Position numbers and translations under genes: made by a program. Positions 24,337 through 35,600 of a stretch of DNA of 64,000 bases are shown piece after piece (the stretch's first letter is position 1; every line of letters begins with the position of its first letter). The stretch lies in the NCBI GenBank assembly GCA_038496675.1, contig CM076671.1, forward strand, positions 11,604,965 to 11,668,964, in the 5' to 3' direction. The notes under the pieces are model-generated. The model was not told where the DNA came from, searched no databases, and worked only from the letters and a program-made list of their open reading frames with translations. The DNA comes from Rachycentron canadum. Lineage: Eukaryota; Chordata; Actinopteri; Carangiformes; Rachycentridae.

Positions 24337-26321
24337 TCTATGACATTTTGGGAAATGAGTTTGAGTTTGATGAGGTTGACACCACAGACCTGGTCTGAGG
24401 CCTCTGGTCCAGTTTTTTCATGTAGTGTCGACTTTATAATATTTAGCATATTTTAGCCAACTGCTGATGCTAACTGGGCTTTTTCTTAACACATGAGGGG
24501 GCAGAGTCAGAGCTGATGAAGTGCAGGCCCCTCCCCCAGCCCAGTGACCCTTACAGCCCCCAGGCTAACGGCTAACACATTTAGCAGGAACACGAAAGAG
24601 TCGTTAACTCATCAAACTCTTGTGCTTTTCCCAAAATGTCCAACCGATGTGGACACCTCTGGAGTGTTAGTTTGGTGCTTCCTGGTGCACCAGACGGGTG
24701 GAGTTTAGCACCAGGGAAGACTGGACTGGACCCTGGAGTTAGTGTTGGAATAAGCAGCAGTAACATTTGATTAGCGGTGCACTTTAAAGACGTGGAGCGG
24801 CGTCTGAGGAGGAGGAGCGGCGGACGCCACCAGAGTTTATTGCTAAGGTCCAAAGATCAAACTCGCTCCTTTTTTGAGCGGGAACCTCGGCAGCGCTGGC
24901 ACTTTTACATTTCTTCAGTTAGCCCTGCGGCTAGCTTTCAGTAGCATCTCATCCTTCAGATTGTCAGTCTGTCAGATTCAGGTACTTCCTGTTTCATTTC
25001 ACAGGTGGAAGTCTTAAAGTGACACATTCAGTTTGGAGCGAGAAGCTTCTTCATTCGTCCTGATACAAACAGCTTCAGAAAAACTGATCAGTTTCAAAAC
25101 TGATCTGATCTAAAGTGTAACACATATTTATATTAAAGGATCTGGAATGACACAGTAGTTTCCACTAAAAACTAATGATTCACATCCTTCAGGAAAAGGC
25201 AGCTGAGCGTCTCTGCTTTATTTTCTCTTCAAATGTTAGTTAATACTGTCATTTCCTCTGTGAAGCTCATCAGCTGATTTCTTAATAAAACAGGACTTTA
25301 TGGACGTGTATCTCATCATTATTATATTATTATAAGATTATTATTATTATAGCTCTCCACACGTCATGAATAAAAAGCTGCTTCTGGAAAAGTTTCAGGA
25401 AAATGTCACATGACGTTGAAAACGAATCATTTTCTCCGAATGAAACTTTACAGATGTGTCGATAATAAAACAGATGTTTCACTGACGGAGTTCAAACCTT
25501 CACTAGCTCGTTAGCTATTGGTTTACAGCTGCCGTAGATCCTCTCAGCAGAGTGAGGGATCACTCTGTTAAAACTGTTTCATTCATGAAGTTTTATCACA
25601 TTATCTCTTATTGATTTTTAATTGATCTTTCGATGGAGATTCAGCTGATGAGTTTCACTGAGACTGAAACCAGTCACATTAAATGATTTTTATATCAACA
25701 CTGAATCTTCTGCTGGTTGAGTTTAAAATCATTGGCCAGCCAAATGATCCCACTTCTTCTTCACATTCTCTGAGCTCACGGAGGCGTCGGCTCATCACGT
25801 TCCACCTTAAACTTCAGACCTTGTGCCTCTTTCTTCACGTTAGAAATGATGATGAGGAGGGAGGTGAGATCCAATCAGAGCTTGTTACATTCAAGATAAA
25901 GTCTGATGTGTCAAAGCAAAACAAATGTTTGATTAAAGGAAGTAAATGAATAAAAACAGGAAGTCTGCTCTTCTCTAACTGGTTAAGACGACTGTCACCT
26001 CAGCTCCACCTTAAATCCAGGACGGAGGAGAACGGCGAGTGGGCGGGGCGGATGTTGGTTTCAGGTTCCCTCCTTGGTTTGTGGATTGAGGATGAAAGTT
26101 AAGGCTCGTGACTCAGGGTGGTGTGGAGGTGGTGCAGGGTCACCTGACCTCCGACACTTTAAGGTGGTCTGGAAATGAGCGGCAACCAGCTTCTTCTGCC
26201 GCTGAAGGAATGACCACTCTGATGATGGGGGGGCTGGAGGGGGGGCTGAACCGCCAGCAGTGACTTCAGATCAGCTGATGGAATGAGGGGGAGCTGGGGG
26301 CGGGGCTGAGCCGTGGGGGGG

Positions 26322-29300
26322 TTAGTAGGAGGAGATGTCGGAGGAGCTGCTGCTGTTGCTGGTGGAGGTCTGAGCTCTTTTGATGTACAGGTTGAGCAGC
26401 TTCATCTGTTGGAGGGAAACAGGAAGAGGGTTAGAGGACAGACACGCCCCCTCAGACCCTCACACTGTGTCGGGGGTGGGGGTGTGGGGGGGTGTACCTT
26501 GCTGCCGGTCAGCTGAGCAAGGTAAGGCTTCAGCTCCTCCCCGATCACGGAGTAGATGGCGACGAGGCAGAAGACGCTGGCCTTCCTCACGCTGCTCTCC
26601 GTGTTGTCGTAACCCTGAAACAGGAAGTGCACGAGATGAGAGGAGGTTATGGCGGCGCAGTGTCAGTGTCTGCAGCGAACCTCACCTGCAGGAGACCAGG
26701 GATGACATCAGGCAGCAGCTGGTGCAGCGGCTCCTTGGTGATGCGTTCGATGGCCCTGGTCTGCATCTTGATGGCGGCCAGGTTGATGGGGTAGTCCGCC
26801 GTCTGCACGATGGGACACAGGACCTTGATGCACTGCTCCGGGAGGATGGAGCCCGCCAGCGTGGACGCCGCCTCCTCGGCCGCCCGCACCACCTACGACA
26901 GGGAAGAAGAGGCGTAAATAAAACCGCCTGATTCAGGCGGAGATGCGCCTCCTTCCACCAGCCTCACCTCCTTGTGCGAGTCCTTGTGAGCCTCCAGCGT
27001 CTTCATGATGGTGAGCTCAGCGTAGTTCTTGAAGCGGGCCGGCTGGTTCCTCAGGATCTCCTTCAGGACTCGCAGGGCCAGGGCCCGGATGGTGTGCTGA
27101 GAGAGAGGAGTCAGTCAGCAGAGTCTGTACAGACACTCAGTCTACTCACAGTCAGAGGCTCCGTCCTCACGTCTTTGTCTCCCAGCGTCTCCAGCAGCAG
27201 CAGCAGCATGGTCTTGAAGTGCTCCTCCCACACCACCAAGCTGTCCTCCCTCGCCACCTTCAGCAGCTCCAGAAGGGTCCCCCGCCGCTCCTCGGGGCCC
27301 CGCTCCCCCGCCTGGCCCTGGGACAGCTCCTTCAGCAGCTCCCCCACCAGCTCCAGCTGCTCGGCGGGGACCGCTGTGGGGGGGGGTGTCAGATGTCAAC
27401 CAGAGATACGAGACTTTAAAACACTGATGTGATGACACGTTACTTTGACGGTCATGTGACATGTGGAGTCTTTACCCGGGAAACTCTTGGGGCTCAGGAT
27501 CTTGTTCTCCACACACTCTTGCCGACGCCCTGTGACAGATAGGAAACAGATAAACATTTCAGTTTAAAAGCACAAACTAAAGACTTCCCCCTTGACCAAA
27601 AGGACAAGGTCTCACCATCTCGCAGCGGCTCCGTGGCGTCCTCGTACAGCGCCTCCTTGCTGTCGGTGTAGTTGTAGGGGTTGTAGTCGCGGAGGCGCGG
27701 GCCAGCAAAGGATCGTGGCGAGGGAGTGTTCAGCAGCGACGTCTTGTTGTCCAGGGCCATGCGCCCGCCCTCCACCACGTCCACGCTGAGCCGAGGGTCG
27801 GAGTCTGAGGACGCCGCGACTCCAGACTGAAGGAGTAGAATTGACAGACCCATCGTGACAGTTTGGTCATTTTCTACTTAGACTCTTCTGAGAACAGACC
27901 TAAACCCGCCCCCACTCACCGTGCCGTCCCTCTTGCCTTCCCGCCTCAGCGGCTCCATCAGATCCTCTTGGCTGCGGAAGCTGAAGTTCTGAATGGCCTC
28001 GGTGACGCCGCGCAGGGAGCTGTAGATCTCCTCCGAGTTCAGGTTCTCACTGTCATACTCCAGCATACTGTGGGGGAGGCGTGGGGGGGTCATCAGAGGA
28101 GGGAACATGTGTGACAACATGAGACTCGTTGGTTCTTCCAGAGGATGTTGGTGGAAGTAGAGACGACTCTGTCCTGATCCAGATCACCTCTGGTCCGTGG
28201 TCGTGGATCAGCACTGAACAATGACTGAGGACACGCCCCTCGACATGGACCAAACATGACACTTCCTGTTCAGGTCAGGGTCTCAACCCGTCCCACAACT
28301 TAACAACACAATAAAAGCCTGATTCCTGTGATGTTCCACAAAAGAACTCGGCTCAGACTCCAGGTTTGGTCCATGATGGGAAACAGGAAGCACCGTCCAG
28401 TCCAGTCCAGTCCAGTCCAGTTAGAGTCCGGTCCAGTCAGTCCAGTCCAATCCAGTCCAGTTAGAGTCCGGTCCAGTCAGAGTCTGGTCCAGTCCAGTAC
28501 CAGTCAAGTCAGTCCAGTCCAGTCCAGTCCAGTCCAGTGCCGTGCATGCTGACAAACAGGCGAGTGGAGCACAGAGACACCTGAGGACTGATGGAGGTGA
28601 AACAGATGAGACGAGGTCTGAGGTTTCACAGCTCGTCAGTAAAACAACAAGCTGATTGGTCTCCTGTCGTCCTGGTAACAGCTGATGATCATTATTCCAC
28701 CTTCATCATTAACATTAGTTAATTTAGTTTAGAGATGTCAGATCTGAGGTCAGCACCAGCCGACTGTGAAACCCCAGCAGAGGAGGAAGAGGAGGAGGAA
28801 GGGTGGGGTTACCTGGGTGAGTAAGCTCGCCGCAGGGCCTTGAGGGAGGAGTGGGCGGTGGGTGGAGGAAGAGGGGAGGGGAAGGGTGGAGGAGGGAACT
28901 TGGAGAACCCGTCTGTGCTCCAACCCCACAGCCGACTACAACCGGGCCGGGGAGGACAAGGAGGGAGGAAGGGAGGAAGAGGAGGAGAGGGGGAGAGGAA
29001 GAGGAGCCCAGAGAGAAGAAGGAGACGTGAGAAAAGTGGAGGGAAAGGAGGAGCTCTGTTCTCTGTGTTAGCAGTTAGCATTAGCATCAGCAGGAAATCA
29101 CTCCAGGTGCTTCCTGAAGGTCATGTGACCACATCATCATCACGAATCAACGACCTTCATCAGCCTAACGTTTCTGACCCAGCATCTTCGTCTGTGGCTT
29201 AAAGCAAAGGATTGTGGGAGCGTGGTTGTGATGAGATGAATCTGATCAGTGTGGGTGTTGCGACTCGACTGTGCGTTGGCGGGCGGAGGGGGTGGGGTCA

Positions 29301-29419
29301 GTGCGGTGTTACCTGGGGGAGAGCCCTCCATGGGAGCAGTTGGTGGGTGAGGTCAACGGGCTGCTGCGGCTGCTCGGCTGTCGTGGAGGCGTCCGGCCTG
29401 CTGTGTTGCTAGGAGACGC
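26322..29419 (-). CDS. clasp1: clasp1 exons 29-38, linker and C-terminal CLIP-interacting domain
   Basis: Exons 29-31 (SPSNTAGRTPPRQ, LWGWSTDGFSKFP, YDSENLNSEEIYSSLRG) form a phospho-rich linker; the LWGW exon is CLASP1-type. Exons 32-38 encode NKTSLLN, RDYNPYNY and the C-terminal helical repeats (WEEHFKTMLLLLLETLGDKD, NYAELTIMKTLEAHKD, QTADYPINLAAIKMQ, YDNTESSVRKASVF, MKLLNLYIKRAQT), which bind CLIP-170, LL5beta and CENP-E in mammals. Stop TAA is at 26322-26324 on the minus strand. Confidence 0.95.
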
Positions 29420-29656
29420 CTGCAGAGGGACAAACCGGCCTTACACACAGACACACACACAGACCGCCGCATGTGTTATTGGAGCATGTGTCGTGTGCGT
29501 TACCATGACGATGCCACTGTTGGCGCTGGCGTTCCTCAGGTGGTTGTGCAGCAGCTTCGTGGTCCCGTCCTGGAAGGTTTTGGGCAAAGCTCCCAGCAGC
29601 ATCGTGAACTCAGGTGTGTTCAGCTCAAACAGGGCGATCAGCACCACCTGGGCCGC

Positions 29657-29693
<37 letters not shown>

Positions 29694-32600
29694 GTGACCT
29701 GTTCCTGGTGACCTCATGTGACCTCCGACCCTCTTCCTGGTTGGAGCAGGTGTTCAGTGTGAACAGGAAGCAGATGTCTGAGTCCACAGCCTGAACCACA
29801 TGCAGCTCCACTGAAGCTCCAGACTCATGCAGAACTTTCTGGAGAACAAACTGTTTATGTGCCACACTGTGATGTCACAGTTTCAGAGCAGTTAGTGCGG
29901 GAAAACTGGTCGTCTGTGGTTATATGGAGCGTCTCCGCTCCCGGGTTAGAGCCAGGTCATGCTGTGGGCGGAGCCTCTACCTGCTTGCACCTTTCCTCCA
30001 GGTTTCCCTCCCCAGGCAGAGAGGCCACGGTACCGGGGCGGCCCGAGAACTCCTCCCCTCCCCAGTTATGAAGGGTCTGGGGGTTTGTGGATGAGAAACT
30101 GATTGAAAAAACTAAAGGAGCTCAACAATGACATCAGAGGCTGAAACAGGAAGCTGTGAGGGAGGGTGGGGGTGGCACTGACACTCCACGCCGTCCTGAC
30201 CTCCTACCTTGCGGACGTCGGAGCTCTTGGGCTCGGTGGTCCAGGTGATGATGCGGGAGACGGCGAGACGCGTTTCACTGGAGTTGACGAAGTCGGCGGG
30301 GTCCATCTGTCGGGCCAGAGCCTCGATGTAGCGCAGGATGGCGACCTTCACCTTCAGGTTGGGCGTCTGCGTCTGGTCCACGATGAAACGCATCAGGATG
30401 TTGAACTGCTGCTCATACGGAAAAGACTCTCTGCAGGAGGAGGGCGGAGACACGGAGACGCAGGTAAACACAGGAAGTGGAAGTGTCACAGCAGAGAGAT
30501 ATGATGGCGGCTGCGGACCTGGTGACGTCCAGCGCCTTCTGGACTTTGGCCTGGACGGAGCCCAGGAGGTCGGCCCCCATCTTCTTCAGCAGCTGGGTGA
30601 GCAGGACGAAGAGCCAGTCCTGCAGGTCGTCTCTGTGCAGGACGATGAAGTCCACCAGGGTCTCCAGGAACATGCTGAAGACCTGACACAGAGAGAGGCA
30701 TGATGGGTAGAGGACACGGAGAGGGGAGAAGCAGGAAGTGACAGACAGGTGTGTGTGTGAGTCAGGACGGTGGCCGAGGTGAGTCAACACTTACTCTCTG
30801 AGGTGTTAGCGTCCGCAGCAGCGACGAGTCATGCAACAAAGAAACACTCTGTTAGTCGTCAGTTAGTTCAGACAGGAGCAGCCACACGCACGTCATGTGA
30901 CTGATGACATCACCGCCCAGCTGGACTCACCTTGCTGTGAGGGTCTGCAAACATCCTAGTGAAGATCTCACAGAGTCTCTTCAGCTCCACACGGCTGCAA
31001 GAGACACGAGCACCATATCTATCATTTCCTGTCAGCTGACATCACCAACGCCCCCACAATGCACCACACCCACCTGAGCATCCTCTGGCTCTTGAGCAGG
31101 TTCTGCAGTCCCAGCAGCCCCTCCTTCCTCTCAGACCAGTTGGCGCTGGCGCAGTGGTTCAGCACCTCGGCCACGTCCTCCGTCTGACGCAAGTAGTGCG
31201 GCGCCATCCCGCCGTTGCGTGAACTGTACGAGCGCTCTGAGCAGGCGCTGGAGGCGTCGCTGTTGGCGTCGTCGTCAGAATACATGCCCGGTGACTCAAA
31301 GCGCCGCCTCACCGGCCTCCGCTGAGACAAAGAGGAGAAGACGGTGGCGTTTTAGACGGAATCCGCAGCGACGTTTCGGGCGCCATGATGGGGCATGCAG
31401 CTACAGACGCAGACATGCAGGCGTCTAGTGTTACTGAACTAACAGACAGGAAGTCAGGATGGTGTTAGAGAACAGACTGAGGGTCTCTGCTCCTCAGAGC
31501 CTCAGTCTGTGGTCAAGTCATGCTCCTCATGCACTGACACACAGGCTCATTGTACCTTACTCCTCGAGTCTCCTAGGAGCTGGAGTCCAGGGAGAGAGAG
31601 CACAGGGGACGTTACTGCACAGGATATGACATCATCAACATCATCTGTACGTCTGCGACACTGACACCGACTCTGACTCACCAGAGCGTCTGCCACCGCA
31701 GCCTCCACCTCGGTGCCCGTGTTCAGGATCCTCATGGCGTTGACAGAGGCCGAGATCCGAGCCTGATGGGACAGTCGGTCTGAAAAGGTCAAACAGACGT
31801 CAGCAGGTGAGGAGGAGGAGGAGGGAGAGAGGGAGGAGAGGGAGGAGGAGGAGGGGAGGGTTAGGGGAGGAGGAGGTTCAGCCGTGCAGATGTAAACTTT
31901 GGAAACATGAGTCTGAACCAGTTTTTACAGATGAAGGTTTGACTCTTTGAGTCTTGGTGGATTTTAAGGAACTTTTTTTCAGTTAAACTTCGTTAAAAAC
32001 TGTTCAGATCATTTTTGATTTGCAGATGAAGTCACATTAAAACAGAGCAGCTGTTGAGTGTCGCCCCCTGCTGGTCAGTGGGGGTATTACTGCTCGACAT
32101 GAACAGTGGGAAACACCAACAGGCTGCAGGGAACCAATCAGCTGAGCCGTCACATCAGTGGCGCCATGCGGGGAGGGAGGAGGGGCAGGTGACTGTTGAT
32201 TGGCTGTTTCTGGCTCAGTGAGTGACTGTGAGGACCTCGCCGGTCACCTGAGGAGCCCTCTGCAGACGACAGGGCGCTGGTGGAGCGGGAGTGACGGCGA
32301 GTCGCTGCAGGAGGACGCAGCGTTCAAGGAGAACAGGAAAAAAGACTACTGTTGTTACCATGACACAGAGACCTGACTAAACCGCACACTGACACTTCCT
32401 GTTTGAGCGGCAGCTGGATCACAGACATGTCAACACACAGAGAGACAGGAGGAGACCTGGACCTGGACCTGGACTACACCATGGTCTGGTTGTCTGAGGA
32501 GGGTCTGGTCTGGACTTCAGTTCTTACTCACCCAGGGGGGAGAAACCCCTGGCGGGGCTGGTGTCACGGCTGCTCTCGCGACTGGTTTCGCGGCTGCAGC

Positions 32601-35600
32601 CCTGACTCATGCTGGGGCGAGGGATTCGACTCCGGGCTGGAGAGGTGAGACAGAGAGAGAGACAGGGGGACAGACAGGAGGAGAGACACACAGAGAGGGA
32701 GAAAGAGAGAGACAGGATGACAGACAGAGAGAGGGGAAAAGACAGACAGACAAGAGGACAGACGGGGGACGGACAGACAGGGGGACAGAGAGGGGGACAG
32801 ACAGAGGGACAGACAGGGGGACAGACAGGGGGACAGACAGCAGTGCAGGGGAGAGTTAAGCTCTGCAGAGACAGTTAGTCAGACAGAATAAGACTGAGGT
32901 GGAGGATTAGTATGAGACCAGGAGAGGAGCCGTTTCCTGTTGTGTTACGTGTTTTTCCCTCATGAGGAAACCGTCACAGTCTCTTTGACCTTTGACCTTT
33001 CATTAACCCAGGTCTCTCTAACCCCTGGTCAGTGTCTCCATCAGTCCAGATTATTAACAAATATTAAGTCTCCTCCACAACATTTCACCATAAAATCCTG
33101 GTGCCTGCCTGATCTGCTGGGGCTGGTCTCTCGGCTGCAGCCCTGGCTGCGGTGACCTCGGGGGCGGCTCTTGTCTGTCAGACTGGTGGAGGTGCTGTTG
33201 GCGGAGGCGGCGGCGGCGGCGGCGGTGCCCATCGTCGGCCTTGGGGCTCTGCCGTAGGTGGAGTTCAGCAGTCGGCCTGGAGACCCTGAGCGACTCCCAG
33301 CTGATGAGGACGGGAAAAAAATGGTTTAAAACATGATAAGACACATGAAGAAGAAGAGGAGGAGGAGGGGGCTACTCACGCTGAGACTGTGAGACCACCT
33401 TCCCTCGGCTCCGCCCACGGGTGTCAGTCACAGACGGAGCGTTTCCTGAACTCGTCCTCCGGGTCCGAACCCGACCTGAAGAGGAAGAGGAGGAGGGAAA
33501 CAGGGTGAGATGAAGGCTGCAGCTGAGGTCGACTCTACACTGGTGTCATGCAGAGACAGGAAGGAGGAAGATGAGACAGACAGATGAAGGACAGAGGAAG
33601 ACGACAACGTCCTGACCTCAGCGTTTTCTGCCCGTTTGTATCTCAGTGTGTCACAGACGTGGACGTGTAACGTGCAGTTGAACGTTGACTAAAAAAAAAA
33701 AAACCACCACAACAGACAAACAGCCTCATGCAGCAGGTCCAAGGGAGTCAAGACCAGAACACCCAGTTTATCTGAGGTCAAAGGTCATTATGGTTCACCC
33801 AGAGTCCACCTCACTGCACTGACCGCGACAGGAAGCTGCTCCTGATGTGTCACCCGTGTTTCACCTGTACCAGACTTCAGCCTCTGGGATCAGATCTAAA
33901 CTGAGTCCGAGAACCGGATCAGAAACCTGACGGGGCTCTGAGGGAATGAGGAGGGAGGGTGTGACGTCATCACCATGCGGAGGCAGTCCATGCACTGACG
34001 ATGACCACCACTACAGAGCTGATGGGGGGGGCAACAACACACACCATCATTCCCCTGCCTATACACACAGCTTACCGTCTGCATTCACAGACCACGAGCC
34101 GTCTGACAGGTGGGAGAGACAACAAGGGTTAGGGGTCAGGGGTCAAGAGGTCACTTTAGAAACGTTAGAAAAGGAGAGGTGAGGTGGTGGATGGGGGGGG
34201 CAGCGTCTTTGATCCTTTAATATGTGACTGGATGACTGAACTCATAACATTAAAGCCATGTCGGACAAAAGGGGGCGGAGCCATTCTGTCAGAAAAGATT
34301 CAATACATGATGATTTCTTTACACTAATGAGGCGAAGAATGAAAAGAGAGATTACAGATATTAAAGAATATATTGAGATACTGATATTAACGCACTAATA
34401 TCTACATGATTTCATCTAAATGTAGCTGAAAACCTCTGAAATCGTGTTGAACCAATCAGCTCGGAGAGAGTTCTTTCATCCAACAGTGGAGTTTAGTTAT
34501 TATCATGTCAGACCCTGGTCTGGTCTGATGTGGTCTGATGTGGTCTTACCCAGCGAAGCGTAGGATCCAGGGGGGAGGGCCGAGGCCGAGCTGAAGGGAG
34601 AAGCTGATGACGTCACGGTGGAGGTCACGGCGGGCATCCTGGTGCGGGCGGTGGCGGTGGCGGCCGCGTTGACGTCCACATCGCTGCGAGAGCGCTGCAG
34701 GGAGCCTTGAGAGGAAGCTGCTGCAGGCGTCCTGGGGGCGTGGCCATGTTTGGCTGGAGGTCAGACAGTAAAGTCAGTAACACACCATGTGAAAGGAAAA
34801 GATGGAGGAGACTTTAATCTTACATCTGGCTGTGCTGCTTCCAACGGAGCTCTTTATAGACAGAGGTCGACTGTGGAGACACAGGTCAAAACATCAGCTC
34901 ATTCAGACCAGGAAGTAGAAACAGTCCGTCACCACTCAGTTAAACCCTGCTGTAGTTTCCCAGCTGATCAATCAACCAGCGGATCAAAGAGGAGGAGGTT
35001 CTCACTTGAGGCTCTCCTGAGAGGAGGAGGAGGAGCGGTCGGAGGTGGGCAGTGACATCAGGCTGTCTCCGCTCCTCAGGTGAGCCTGGAGCGCCTTCTG
35101 ATAGGACGCCTCCAGGCCCTGGAACAGCTGCTCCGCCTCACGGCTGAAGTGACTGTGGAAGCTCCAGTAACACCTGAAACAGTCAGAGAGCAGCCGTCAG
35201 GACTTCCTGTCTGTGACGCAGCTCAGCAATAAACGGACGAGCGTGACTTACTTTCTTGCCACAGAGCGAGCCTCGGCGTCGGCGTCGTGGACCCCTTTCT
35301 TTATGGTCTCCATTAAAACGGTGCCATGTCTACAACAGGAAGTCAGGTGACATCAGACAGACTCAACTAAACAACTTCAGCCTGACGGCAGTGTCACAAA
35401 ACCCCTCAAGATATTCCTTAAAGTCTGACTTCAGGTTTCTTGTCTTCTGCTTGTGGTTTCCTTAAAATGTTCACTTAAATATTTAAGGTTTTCCCCTCAT
35501 CGTTGTCTTATACTTAAGGAATCACTTAGTCACTTCACGTGATGCACAAAAGACCTTAGTGACCGAACTATGGAAAAAACTGACTATGACGCCTTTAATC

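Larger units (their letters stand above)
10511..26321. other. Intergenic region between convergent gli2 and clasp1, including clasp1 3' UTR
   Basis: About 15.8 kb with no exon I can assign. It contains the repeats listed separately and some AT-motif-rich, non-repetitive blocks that could be regulatory (about 15,500-15,610; 18,480-18,970; 21,680-22,110). In mammals TFCP2L1 occupies this place; no CP2-like coding segment was seen on either strand. A TTTATT at 25217-25222 (AATAAA on the minus strand) is a possible clasp1 polyadenylation signal. Confidence 0.7.

Noticed and set aside
26380..27432. Long + strand open frames opposite clasp1
   Set aside because: Mirror frames of the conserved minus-strand CLASP1 exons; the minus strand gives continuous family matches and correct phases.
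28809..29202. Pro-rich minus and Arg/Glu-rich plus frames
   Set aside because: Only 28813-28935 on the minus strand is real (clasp1 exon 30); the rest is a purine-rich intronic repeat.
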